Origin: Mycobacterium sp. 236(2023)
GTDB lineage: Bacteria > Actinomycetota > Actinomycetes > Mycobacteriales > Mycobacteriaceae
Length of the DNA: 64,000 nt
Reading direction: 5' to 3'
Assembly: GCF_029623955.1 (NCBI RefSeq)
Contig: NZ_JARSBP010000011.1
Span: forward strand, 46,456 to 110,455
Positions 9,890-18,251 of this stretch are shown in pieces (the first letter of the stretch is position 1; every line of letters begins with the position of its first letter). The notes below the pieces were generated by a model. It worked only from the letters and a program-made list of their open reading frames with translations, searched no databases and was not told the origin of the DNA. The translations under genes and the position numbers were made by a program.

Positions 9890-10674
9890 TGGCACGTAAG
9901 CCGCTGATCGCCGGCAACTGGAAGATGAACCTGAACCATTTCGAGGCGATCGCGCTGGTTCAGAAGATCGCATTCTCGTTGCCGGACAAGTACTTCGACC
10001 GGGTCGACGTGACGGTCATCCCGCCGTTCACCGATCTGCGCAGCGTGCAGACGCTCGTCGACGGCGACAAGCTGCGGCTCACCTACGGCGCGCAGGACGT
10101 GTCGCAGCACGACTCGGGCGCCTACACGGGTGAGATCAGCGGCGCGTTCCTGGCGAAGCTGGGCTGCACGTTCGCGGTGGTCGGCCACTCCGAGCGGCGG
10201 ACCTATCACCACGAGGACGACGCGCTGGTCGCCGCAAAGGCGCTCGCCGCGCTCAGGCACGGTCTGTCGCCGATCATCTGCATCGGGGAACAGCTCGAGG
10301 TGCGCGAGGCAGGCAACCATGTCGAGTTCAACGTGAACTCGCTGCGGGCCTCGCTGGCAGGTCTGTCGGCCGAGCAGATCGGCCAGTCCGTCATCGCCTA
10401 CGAGCCCGTCTGGGCGATCGGTACCGGCCGCGTCGCCAGCGCCGCCGACGCGCAGGAAGTGTGCAAGGCCATCCGCGACGAGCTGGCGAACCTGGCATCC
10501 GCTGACATCGCCGCCGGCGTCCGCGTGCTCTACGGCGGGTCGGTCAACGCCAAGAACGTCGGCGAGATCGTCGGCCAGGGTGATGTGGACGGCGCGCTGG
10601 TCGGCGGGGCGTCGCTGGACGGCGAACAGTTCGCGACGCTGTCGGCGATCGCCGCGGGCGGGCCGCTGCCGTGA
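9889..10674 (+). CDS. tpiA: Triosephosphate isomerase
   Basis: Interconverts dihydroxyacetone phosphate and glyceraldehyde 3-phosphate. 261 residues. Motifs: RKPLIAGNWKMNLNHFEA (catalytic Asn/Lys), VVGHSERR (catalytic His), VIAYEPVWAIGTG (catalytic Glu) and the phosphate loop RVLYGGSVNAKNVGEI. Its ATG overlaps the pgk stop, so the pair is translationally coupled. The order gap-pgk-tpiA matches Rv1436-Rv1438. Confidence 0.98.
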   Translation: MARKPLIAGNWKMNLNHFEAIALVQKIAFSLPDKYFDRVDVTVIPPFTDLRSVQTLVDGDKLRLTYGAQDVSQHDSGAYTGEISGAFLAKLGCTFAVVGHSERRTYHHEDDALVAAKALAALRHGLSPIICIGEQLEVREAGNHVEFNVNSLRASLAGLSAEQIGQSVIAYEPVWAIGTGRVASAADAQEVCKAIRDELANLASADIAAGVRVLYGGSVNAKNVGEIVGQGDVDGALVGGASLDGEQFATLSAIAAGGPLP

Positions 10675-10704
10675 ACGGCACATCAGCCGCTGCCGTGAGC
10701 CTGA

Positions 10705-10710
10705 TAACCT
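10705..10710 (+). promoter_or_regulatory. Candidate -10 element (TAACCT) for secG
   Basis: TAACCT fits TANNNT and ends seven bases before the secG ATG, with no ribosome-binding sequence between. This suggests secG can be made from its own leaderless or near-leaderless mRNA as well as by read-through from tpiA. No -35 element is evident. Confidence 0.35.
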
Positions 10711-10717
10711 AGCTCCC

Positions 10718-10954
10718 ATGCAATTGGCTCTGCAGATCACCCTGGTCGTGACCAGTGTTCTGGTTGTGCTCCTGGTTCTGCTGCACCGCGCCAAGGGCGG
10801 CGGCCTGTCCAGCCTGTTCGGTGGCGGCGTCCAGTCCAGCCTGTCCGGCTCCACCGTCGTCGAGAAGAACCTCGACCGTTTGACGCTGTTCGTGACCGGT
10901 ATCTGGATCGTCTCGATCGTCGGTATGGCGCTCTCCATCAAATACGGGGTCTAG
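10718..10954 (+). CDS. secG: Preprotein translocase subunit SecG
   Basis: Small auxiliary subunit of the SecYEG channel in the cytoplasmic membrane. 78 residues with two hydrophobic helices (LALQITLVVTSVLVVLLVLL and LTLFVTGIWIVSIVGMALSI) joined by the conserved loop HRAKGGGLSSLFGGGVQSSL. The longer frame upstream runs over the tpiA 3' end and is not plausible; the chosen ATG gives the family length. Its last 17 bases overlap the 3' end of the convergent amidohydrolase gene. Confidence 0.95.
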   Translation: MQLALQITLVVTSVLVVLLVLLHRAKGGGLSSLFGGGVQSSLSGSTVVEKNLDRLTLFVTGIWIVSIVGMALSIKYGV

Positions 10955-12590
10955 GGAACCAGCTTCCCTCGTAGACCGTCCCGAGAATGTCGACCTGGTT
11001 CAGTCGCGCCGGTTCGACAGCGTACGGATCCTCGGCCAGCACCGTGAAGTTCGCGGCTTTCCCCGGCGTGATGCTGCCCAGCTCATGCTCCATGCGCCAC
11101 GAATAGGCGGCTTCGATCGTGACGGCCCGCAGTGCGTCGTGCACTGAGATGCGTTGCTCGGGCCCGGCCACCCGTCCGCTCGGTGTCAGACGATTCACGC
11201 CGCACCAGGCGAGCGTCAACGGCGCCGCGGGCCCCATCGGCAGGTCCGAGTGGAACGACAGCGGGATTCCGCGCCGAAGCACTGAGGCAGCCCGCACCAT
11301 CGCGTCGGCGCGCTTCCGTCCAAGACCGTGTTCGGCGTACTTATCTGCGAAACCGACGGGGTAGTACGAATTCGCCGAGACGATCGCGCCGAGCCGGGCG
11401 ATCCGGTCGATCTGCTCCTCGGTCGAATTGGCGAAGTGCACGATGACGGTGCGGTGATCTTCCCGGTGGTGCTCGGCCATACAGGATTCGATCGTGTCGA
11501 GGACCAGGTCCAGCGCGGCATCCCCGTTGACGTGTATGTGTAACTGCCAGCCCGCATTCCAGTAGACCCGCGCAAAGGCCCGGAAGGTGTCCGGCTGCAT
11601 CATCCACTCGCCGTGGTGGCACAGGTCGGGGTGGCCATCATCGTCGAGGTACGGCTCGCGCATCTGCATCAACTGGCTGATGATCGCGCCGTCGGCGAAC
11701 AGCTTCACCTGCTTGGGCAGCAGCCGCACCTTTCCCTCGCAGGCACCGGCCACCTGCCGTTCCGCGTCGGCCACTGCATCCTCGGGCGCCATCCCGGAGT
11801 CGGCCTGGCTGCGCGCGTCCATAAGGAACGTCGACAGCATCGGCGTCTCCTCGGCGCCGAGGATCTGCTGATACAGCGGCCACGGTTCGAGGTCCCACAT
11901 GATGCCGGGCTCGTTGAACGCCGTGACCCCGTTGCCGCGCAGATAGGCGACCATCTGACGCAGACCCAGCGCGATCCGCTCGTCGGTCAAGAAGTGCGGG
12001 GACAGCGACGGCAGCAGCTGGTTCATCCCGGTCTCCCACCAGTGGCCGGCATCGAGGTCGACCATCGGGCCGCCCGCCGTGATGCCGAGCGCGGCGATCG
12101 CCGCCGAGTTCAGGAACCATTCGTGGCAGCTGCGCTGCCACACCGCGATGGGCCGCACGGTACTGATGCCGTCGAGCACGGTCCGGTCGAGGTCGCCGTG
12201 CCACAGCTTGTGGTACCCCCAGCTGAACAGCCATTCGCCGGGCGCAAGAGCCGCCTCCGCCGCCGTCAGCCGCGACCGGTACTCGTCCCGTGACCGCGCG
12301 GCCGGACAGAACCGGCCCGGCAGGTCCCAATCCTCGGTCGCGATCACCTCGGTGACCAGCGTCGTCGCTCCGAGGACTGGGTGGAGGTGCTGGTCGATCA
12401 GGCCCGGCATCAGGACGGCGTCAGCGAACGTGGTGTCGATCTGCGCGACGGAGTGCTCGGTGAGTTCACCGGCCTCGTCGACTGCCGTGATGCGCCCGTC
12501 GGTGACCAGGACCGCCGTCGTCTCCGGATGGTCTGCATCCATCGTGATGACCTTGCGGGCGATGAACAGCGTGCCAGTCACAGGGCTCAT
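10938..12590 (-). CDS. Metal-dependent amidohydrolase (YtcJ-like, amidohydrolase family 3)
   Basis: 550 residues from the ATG at 12590. The N-terminal beta-sandwich begins TLFIARKVITMDADHPETTAV and reads into the metal-binding motif MPGLIDQHLHPV (HxH). Further blocks: QLHIHVNGDAALDLVLD, VIVHFANSTEEQIDRIARLG, LSFHSDLPMGP and the closing GSITPGKAANFTVLAEDPYAVEP. This arrangement is typical of YtcJ/amidohydrolase_3 enzymes, often annotated only as predicted amidohydrolases or deacylases; the substrate is unknown. The much longer open frame past 12590 runs antisense over ppc and is rejected. It is divergent from ppc (55-bp gap) and convergent with secG. Confidence 0.88.
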   Translation of the reverse strand: MSPVTGTLFIARKVITMDADHPETTAVLVTDGRITAVDEAGELTEHSVAQIDTTFADAVLMPGLIDQHLHPVLGATTLVTEVIATEDWDLPGRFCPAARSRDEYRSRLTAAEAALAPGEWLFSWGYHKLWHGDLDRTVLDGISTVRPIAVWQRSCHEWFLNSAAIAALGITAGGPMVDLDAGHWWETGMNQLLPSLSPHFLTDERIALGLRQMVAYLRGNGVTAFNEPGIMWDLEPWPLYQQILGAEETPMLSTFLMDARSQADSGMAPEDAVADAERQVAGACEGKVRLLPKQVKLFADGAIISQLMQMREPYLDDDGHPDLCHHGEWMMQPDTFRAFARVYWNAGWQLHIHVNGDAALDLVLDTIESCMAEHHREDHRTVIVHFANSTEEQIDRIARLGAIVSANSYYPVGFADKYAEHGLGRKRADAMVRAASVLRRGIPLSFHSDLPMGPAAPLTLAWCGVNRLTPSGRVAGPEQRISVHDALRAVTIEAAYSWRMEHELGSITPGKAANFTVLAEDPYAVEPARLNQVDILGTVYEGSWFPRPRI

Positions 12591-12633
12591 CCTGCCCTGT
12601 GGGCCTCGCTCTGCGGGCCCGTCAGGCAACCCG

Positions 12634-12639
12634 GATAAT
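12634..12639 (+). promoter_or_regulatory. Candidate -10 element (GATAAT) for leaderless ppc
   Basis: GATAAT differs from TATAAT at one base and sits exactly six bases before the ppc ATG, so transcription would start on the initiator codon. No Shine-Dalgarno sequence is seen. The divergent amidohydrolase start lies 43 bp away, so both promoters share this short gap. Confidence 0.4.
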
Positions 12640-12645
12640 TGGCCA

Positions 12646-15432
12646 ATGGCTTCCCCCGACCTCGAACCGATCGGAGCGGTGCAGCGCACCCAAGTAGGCC
12701 GGGAGGCGACCGAACCGATGCGGGAGGACATTCGGCTGCTCGGCGCGATTCTCGGTGACACGGTCCGTGAGCAGAACGGTGACGAGGTGTTCGACCTCGT
12801 CGAGCGCGCACGTGTGGAGGCGTTTCGGGTTCGGCGCTCCGAGATCGACCGCGCCGACGTCGCGAAGTTGTTCGAAGGTGTCGACGTCCATCTCGCGATC
12901 CCGGTGATCCGGGCGTTCACCCACTTCGCCCTGCTGGCCAACGTGGCCGAGGACATCCACCGTGAGCGCAGGCGCAGGATCCACGAAGCCGCGGGGGAGC
13001 CGCCGCAGGACAGCAGGCTCGCTGCCACCTATCTGAAGCTCGACGACGCGGAGTTGCCTGCCGAAACCGTTGCCGATGCCCTGCGCGGCGCGCTGGTGTC
13101 CCCGGTGATCACGGCGCACCCGACGGAGACGCGACGCCGAACCGTGTTCGACACGCAGCACCGCATCACCGAGCTGATGCGGATGCGGCTGCACGGGCAC
13201 AGCGAGACCGCCGACGGCCGCGACGTCGACGCCGAACTGCGTCGCCACATCCTGACGCTGTGGCAGACCGCCCTGATCCGGTTGTCGCGGTTGAAGATCC
13301 AGGATGAGATCGAGACCGGGCTGCGGTACTACCCGGCCGCGTTCTTCGAGGTGATCCCGCAGGTGAACGCCGAAGTGCGGGCGGCGCTGCAGCAGCGCTG
13401 GCCAGATGCCGACCTGCTGGAGGAGCCGATCCTGCGACCGGGTTCGTGGATCGGCGGCGATCGGGACGGCAACCCCAACGTGACCGCTGAAGTCGTGCGG
13501 CTGGCCACCGGCCAGGCGGCCTACACCGCGTTCACGCACTACTTCACCGAGCTCACCGCGCTCGAGCAGGAGCTCTCGATGTCGGTGCGGCTGGTCCACA
13601 TCAGCGACGAGCTGGCCGCCCTCGCCGACGCGTGCAACGAGCCGGCCCGCGCGGACGAACCGTATCGCCGTGCGCTGCGCGTCGTGCACGCGCGCTTGAC
13701 CGCCACCGCGCAGACCATCCTGGACCGCCAACCCGAGCACGAACTCGATCTCGGGATGGACCCGTATCTGGCGCCCGGGGAACTGCTCGACGATCTGGAC
13801 GTCGTCGATGAGTCGCTGCGTGCCAACGGCAGCGCAGCGCTTGCCGACGACAGGCTGGCGCGACTGCGAGAAGCTGTGCGCGTCTTCGGTTTTCACTTGT
13901 CCGGGCTGGACATGCGGCAGAACTCCGATGTGCACGAGGAGGTCATCGCCGAGCTGCTGGCGTGGGCGGGTGTGCATGCCGACTACGCATCGCTGAGCGA
14001 GGATGAACGAGTCGAGATCCTGGCCGCCGAGCTGGGTACGCGCCGGCCGCTGATCGGCACTGGCGCCGAGCTGTCCGAGCTGGCCCGGAAAGAACTCGAC
14101 ATCGTCTTCGCCGCGGCGCGGGCGGTTCACGTGTTCGGGCCGCAGGCAGTGCCGAACTACATCATCTCGATGTGCCAGTCGGTCTCCGACATGCTCGAAG
14201 CGGCGATCCTGCTGAAGGAAGCCGGACTGCTGGACGCGTCATCGGAGCACCCGTATGCGCCCGTCGGCGTCGTCCCGTTGTTCGAGACCATCGACGACCT
14301 GCAGCGCGGTTCGTCGATTCTCGAAGCAGCGCTTGACCTTCCGCTGTACCGGGCGGTCATCACCGCTCGCGGTGACAGCCAGGAGGTCATGCTCGGCTAC
14401 TCGGACTCCAACAAGGACGGCGGCTACCTGGCCGCGAACTGGGCGCTCTACCGCGCCGAGCTCGACCTGGTGGAGACGTCCCGCAAGACCGGAATCCGGT
14501 TGCGGCTCTTTCACGGTCGCGGCGGCACCGTCGGCCGCGGCGGCGGACCGAGCTACGACGCGATCCTGGCGCAGCCACCGGGCGCGGTGCAGGGATCGCT
14601 GCGCATCACCGAGCAGGGCGAGGTCATCGCCGCCAAGTACGCCGAACCGCGGATCGCGCACCGCAACCTGGAGACGCTGCTGGCCGCGACGCTGGAGGGC
14701 ACGTTGCTCGACGTCGAGGGGTTGGGCGACGCAGCGGAACCCGCGTACGAGGTGCTCGACGATCTCGCCGCCCGCGCGCAGCGCGCGTACGCCGAATTGG
14801 TCCACGAGACACCGGGATTCGTCGAGTATTTCAAGGCGTCCACCCCGGTCAGCGAGATCGGTGCGCTCAACATCGGCAGCAGGCCGACGTCGCGCAAACC
14901 GACCACGTCGATCTCGGATCTGCGGGCGATCCCATGGGTGCTGGCCTGGAGCCAGTCACGCGTCATGCTGCCGGGCTGGTACGGCACCGGCACCGCCTTC
15001 GAGGAATGGATCGCCGAAGAGGACGGCCGACTCGAAGTGCTGCAGGACCTGTACCGGCGCTGGCCGTTCTTCGCGACGGTGCTGTCCAACATGGCACAGG
15101 TGCTGTCGAAGTCGGATCTCGGTCTGGCCGCGCGCTATTCGGAGCTGGTCGAGGATGAGGCGCTGCGGAGCCGCGTGTTCGACAAGATCGTCGACGAGCA
15201 CGCCCGCACCATCCGGATGCACAAGCTGATCACCGGGCAGGACGACCTGCTGGCCGACAACCCGTCGCTGGCCCGCTCGGTGTTCAACCGTTTCCCGTAC
15301 CTGGAGCCGCTGAACCATCTGCAAGTGGAGTTGTTGCGGCGCTATCGCTCCGGGGACGAGGACGAACTGGTCCAGCGCGGCATTCTGCTGACGATGAGCG
15401 GACTGGCTACGGCGCTGCGCAATAGCGGATAG
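12646..15432 (+). CDS. ppc: Phosphoenolpyruvate carboxylase
   Basis: Carboxylates phosphoenolpyruvate to oxaloacetate, an anaplerotic supply for the TCA cycle. 928 residues. Start set at MASPDLEPIGAVQRTQVG, which aligns with known mycobacterial starts; the longer frame is open only by chance. Motifs: SPVITAHPTETRRRTV (catalytic His), GSWIGGDRDGNPNVTAE, LDMRQNSDVHEEV, VMLGYSDSNKDGGYLAANW, LFHGRGGTVGRGGGPSY, SRPTSRKPTTSISDLRAIPWVLAWSQ split across the active site, and the C-terminal LLTMSGLATALRNSG with the terminal Asn-Ser-Gly. Ends inside the 3' end of the convergent P450 gene (26-bp overlap). Confidence 0.97.
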   Translation: MASPDLEPIGAVQRTQVGREATEPMREDIRLLGAILGDTVREQNGDEVFDLVERARVEAFRVRRSEIDRADVAKLFEGVDVHLAIPVIRAFTHFALLANVAEDIHRERRRRIHEAAGEPPQDSRLAATYLKLDDAELPAETVADALRGALVSPVITAHPTETRRRTVFDTQHRITELMRMRLHGHSETADGRDVDAELRRHILTLWQTALIRLSRLKIQDEIETGLRYYPAAFFEVIPQVNAEVRAALQQRWPDADLLEEPILRPGSWIGGDRDGNPNVTAEVVRLATGQAAYTAFTHYFTELTALEQELSMSVRLVHISDELAALADACNEPARADEPYRRALRVVHARLTATAQTILDRQPEHELDLGMDPYLAPGELLDDLDVVDESLRANGSAALADDRLARLREAVRVFGFHLSGLDMRQNSDVHEEVIAELLAWAGVHADYASLSEDERVEILAAELGTRRPLIGTGAELSELARKELDIVFAAARAVHVFGPQAVPNYIISMCQSVSDMLEAAILLKEAGLLDASSEHPYAPVGVVPLFETIDDLQRGSSILEAALDLPLYRAVITARGDSQEVMLGYSDSNKDGGYLAANWALYRAELDLVETSRKTGIRLRLFHGRGGTVGRGGGPSYDAILAQPPGAVQGSLRITEQGEVIAAKYAEPRIAHRNLETLLAATLEGTLLDVEGLGDAAEPAYEVLDDLAARAQRAYAELVHETPGFVEYFKASTPVSEIGALNIGSRPTSRKPTTSISDLRAIPWVLAWSQSRVMLPGWYGTGTAFEEWIAEEDGRLEVLQDLYRRWPFFATVLSNMAQVLSKSDLGLAARYSELVEDEALRSRVFDKIVDEHARTIRMHKLITGQDDLLADNPSLARSVFNRFPYLEPLNHLQVELLRRYRSGDEDELVQRGILLTMSGLATALRNSG

Positions 15433-16681
15433 GGCACGGGCCGGCTGCGCGTGCGACGCCGCCGATCTGGGCGGGCACCGGCTGCGGGTGGGCATCCCAG
15501 CCAGGTGTCATGTCGTAACGGCTCAGCAGGTAGGCCATCGCGGTCGTCATCGCGGTCAGCGAGAACGGCTGCGCGGGACAGGAATGCTTCCCGTGGCCGA
15601 ACGCGGTGACCAGCATCGGTGACGGGAGCTGGTCGCGGTCCTTGAGGCGGTAGCCCGACCATCGGTCCGGCTCCCAGTGCTCCAGGCCCGGCGTGGCGGA
15701 CGTGTTCAACAGCGGCAGCAGCGTCGCGATGGTCCACCCTGCGGGCACCCGGTAGGTGACGTCGCCGGTGTCGAGGTCCACGGGTCGGAGCACCGTGCGC
15801 GCCATGATGGAGCGCTGCGCCAGCCGAATGCTCTCCAGCGCGCACTTCTGCGCCCAGTCGGTGTCTCCCGCCGCGACGCGGGCGCGATCGTCGGGGTGCC
15901 GCAGCAGATCGACCACGGCCCAGCCCAGCGCGGCCATCAGATTCGACATCGAAGCGTTGTGGATGAGGGCCACGTCCAGCGCGATGCCGCGTAGCCGGCG
16001 GTCACCGGATTCGTCGGCCCACGCGTCGACGATCCGACCGAACAGGCCACCGTCATGTGCGGCGACCGACGCTCCGACAACGTCGACGATGTCATCCAGC
16101 GCCTCGCGCTCGACCCGCTTGCCCGTGGCGGCGACCTGGGCCATCGCGTCGGGGTGTACGAACGCGTCCGAGCCGTCGAGAGCGTCGAAGTCCCTGACCA
16201 GCCTCTCGAACGCGTCGCCGTCGGCGCACCCCGGCCCCGCCCACGAGGCCAGGCCCATCCGGTGCCCGAGGCGTCGCGTCAACGCGAACAGGTCGGTCGT
16301 GCCCTCTGCGCCGAGTTCGGTGCCGGTCGATTCCAGGGCCGCGGCGAGGTTGGTCAGGTAGGACGCAACGTCGTCCTTGCGGAACAGCGACGTCGGCAGC
16401 GTCCTTCTGCCGTCGAAGATCTCGTCGGGCAGCTTGCGTTTGAGCATCAGGAAATCAGCGAGGCCCTTGCTCGCCGATTCCTCCGGTAGGGCATAGAACG
16501 ATTCGACACCGGCGGGGGAGAACGTGAACAGGTAGCGGTCGTCGCCGCTGTGCACGGCGAAGGTGTCCCCGTGGGTGGTTCGGGCCTCGTGGATCGCGGC
16601 GACGGCATCGCCGACGGTGACATCCCACGGCAAGCCGGTTTCGGGTGCCGACGGAGGTACGGGTACCGGGGCTGCGGTCAA
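15407..16681 (-). CDS. Cytochrome P450 with atypical I helix
   Basis: 424 residues. Heme-binding loop AFGHGKHSCPAQPF with the thiolate Cys; the usual Gly two residues after Cys is Ala. K-helix ExxR is ESIRLAQRS. The I helix reads HNASMSNLMAALGW: aligned on the following LLRHP, the acid-alcohol pair (Glu/Asp-Thr) used for proton delivery is replaced by Ser-Asn. This suggests peroxide use, another proton path or non-monooxygenase chemistry; which one cannot be told. The start is TTG (16681), overlapping the upstream TGA as TTGA, and no ATG/GTG gives a full N-terminus. Substrate and CYP family not assigned. Confidence 0.88.
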   Translation of the reverse strand: MTAAPVPVPPSAPETGLPWDVTVGDAVAAIHEARTTHGDTFAVHSGDDRYLFTFSPAGVESFYALPEESASKGLADFLMLKRKLPDEIFDGRRTLPTSLFRKDDVASYLTNLAAALESTGTELGAEGTTDLFALTRRLGHRMGLASWAGPGCADGDAFERLVRDFDALDGSDAFVHPDAMAQVAATGKRVEREALDDIVDVVGASVAAHDGGLFGRIVDAWADESGDRRLRGIALDVALIHNASMSNLMAALGWAVVDLLRHPDDRARVAAGDTDWAQKCALESIRLAQRSIMARTVLRPVDLDTGDVTYRVPAGWTIATLLPLLNTSATPGLEHWEPDRWSGYRLKDRDQLPSPMLVTAFGHGKHSCPAQPFSLTAMTTAMAYLLSRYDMTPGWDAHPQPVPAQIGGVARAAGPCPIRYCAAP

Positions 16682-17049
16682 AGCCCGGCGGTGCGGCGCA
16701 CCCGCTCGACCGCACCGCGAATCGCCTGTTCGGTGGCGGCGATCGGTAAGATCACTGATTCGCCGAGGCCGACGATGCGCTCCACGCGGGCGACGATGCC
16801 CTCCATTCTGTCGACGACGGCGATGAGGCGCGGTGCGAGCTCGTTGATCTGGCTGATGGTGCCGTTGAAGCGCTCCAGCGTGGCATCCAGGTTGCCGGTC
16901 GAGTGGTTGAGATCTTCGAGCGTCTCGCTCAGGCCCTCAAGGATCGTGTCGACCTGCTCGACGGTGACGTCGGCGTTGAGGGCCGCCTGCGCGAGCTTGC
17001 GGATGCGCTCGGGCCCGGTCCTGACCGGTCTGCCGCCTTTGTCTGCCAT
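16678..17049 (-). CDS. Small helical protein coupled to the P450 gene
   Basis: 123 residues from the ATG at 17049 (MADKGGRPVRTG). The sequence is mostly amphipathic helix with heptad-like spacing (VEQVDTILEGLSETLEDLNH, then LDATLERFNGTISQINELAP and VVDRMEGIVARVERIVGLGE). No catalytic motif, signal peptide or clear transmembrane helix is seen, though the VILPIAATEQAI stretch is hydrophobic. Its stop overlaps the P450 TTG start, so the two are translated together and a functional link is plausible. The frame continues upstream to 17232 but overlaps the divergent gene and looks non-coding there. Confidence 0.7.
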   Translation of the reverse strand: MADKGGRPVRTGPERIRKLAQAALNADVTVEQVDTILEGLSETLEDLNHSTGNLDATLERFNGTISQINELAPRLIAVVDRMEGIVARVERIVGLGESVILPIAATEQAIRGAVERVRRTAGL

Positions 17050-17135
17050 TGCGCCAGTATGACCCACGGCATCTGGTGTGCATTCAGATCGATAAATCGC
17101 CCGGATCGGCGCTCTGAGCGCACACTGGAAGCGCC

Positions 17136-17531
17136 ATGACCTCAGCGACCAGTTATCGACTTCTCCGCATCGCACTGGCCGTTGCCGGCGCCGCGATGAT
17201 CCTGCTGTATCCGCTGTCCGTCGTCTGGCCATCGGGCTGGTCGTGGCACCACGGCGCGCCCTACGAATCCGACTACTTCATGATGATCGTCGGCGTCTAC
17301 GTCGTGCTCGGCGCCTTTCTGATCAACGCGTCACGGTGGCCCGAGGCTCACATCAGCCTGATCTGGTTCGCGGTGTGGTCCAGCGCCGTCCACGCCGCGA
17401 TCATGGCGGTGCAGGCCTTGGCCAGTCCCCACCAGCGCGGGCACCTTCTCGGAGACGTTCCCGCTCTACTGGTCGCCGCGGCCGTCGTCGCGGTGCTCCT
17501 CAAGACTTCCGGTGTGTCACGGCAGCTTTGA
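17136..17531 (+). CDS. Four-helix integral membrane protein, function unknown
   Basis: 131 residues with about four transmembrane segments: IALAVAGAAMILLYPLSVVW, FMMIVGVYVVLGAFLINA, LIWFAVWSSAVHAAIMAVQA and ALLVAAAVVAVLLK. A polar loop with WSWHHGAPYESDYF lies between helices 1 and 2. I recognise the layout from small uncharacterised actinobacterial membrane proteins but no function. It is divergent from the helical protein above and its last 15 bases overlap the convergent pgl gene. Confidence 0.75.
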   Translation: MTSATSYRLLRIALAVAGAAMILLYPLSVVWPSGWSWHHGAPYESDYFMMIVGVYVVLGAFLINASRWPEAHISLIWFAVWSSAVHAAIMAVQALASPHQRGHLLGDVPALLVAAAVVAVLLKTSGVSRQL

Positions 17532-18251
17532 GGCTGCCTCCTCGTCGAGAAGCCAGACCGTGGCCTCGCTGCCGGTGGCGCCTGCGGCCGGCACGTCCAC
17601 AGGCTTGGCGCCGCCGATCGCCGCAGCCACCGCGTCGGCCTTCGCCTCGCCGGACACCACCAGCCAGACCTCGCGCGAGCGCGCGATCGCAGGCAACGTC
17701 AACGTGATTCGCCGCGGCGGCGGCTTGGGGGAGTCCGTCACGCCGACAACCAGCCGTTCGGTTTCCTGAACGGCCGCGGTGTGCGGAAACAACGAATTGA
17801 TGTGACCCTCGCCGCCCATGCCCAGCAGATGCACGTCGAACTCCGTCGTCGCACCGACGAAGGTCTCCTCCAACAGCTGTGCGTAGCCCTCTGCAGCGGC
17901 GTCGAGGTCGTCGCCGAATTCGCCGTCGCTTGCGGCCATCACGTGGACGTTCTCTTCCGGGATGCCGACATGGTCCAGCAGGGCTTCACGAGCCTGCTTC
18001 TCGTTGCGTTCGTCGTCGTCGGCCGGGACGAACCTTTCGTCGCCCCAGTAGATGTGAACCTTCGACCAGTCGATCTCACCGCTGCGTTCACCGACCCGCT
18101 TCAACAGGCCGATCCCGGTGCCGCCACCGGTCAGAACGATCGTCGCCTCGTTCCGTGCCTCGATCGCCGTCGTGATGACGCCGACCAGTCGGTCTCCGGC
18201 CGCGGCGACCAAAGCCGCAGTGTCGGAATACTTCTCGATCGTCACCGTCAT
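17517..18251 (-). CDS. pgl: 6-phosphogluconolactonase
   Basis: Hydrolyses 6-phosphogluconolactone in the oxidative pentose-phosphate pathway. 244 residues. Motifs: VLTGGGTGIGLLKRV near the N-terminus, WSKVHIYWGDERFVPADDDERN, and the catalytic segment HLLGMGGEGHINSLFPH with its His. Its ATG overlaps the opcA stop as ATGA. It is the last gene of tkt-tal-zwf-opcA-pgl, the order of Rv1449c-Rv1445c. Confidence 0.95.
   Translation of the reverse strand: MTVTIEKYSDTAALVAAAGDRLVGVITTAIEARNEATIVLTGGGTGIGLLKRVGERSGEIDWSKVHIYWGDERFVPADDDERNEKQAREALLDHVGIPEENVHVMAASDGEFGDDLDAAAEGYAQLLEETFVGATTEFDVHLLGMGGEGHINSLFPHTAAVQETERLVVGVTDSPKPPPRRITLTLPAIARSREVWLVVSGEAKADAVAAAIGGAKPVDVPAAGATGSEATVWLLDEEAASKLP

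Noticed and set aside
10938..13028. 696-residue version of the amidohydrolase
   Set aside because: The extra 146 residues are antisense to ppc; the ATG at 12590 gives the normal amidohydrolase N-terminus.
12622..14130. 502-residue open frame antisense to ppc
   Set aside because: Opposite strand of well-conserved ppc sequence, no motifs, no ribosome-binding site that I can see.
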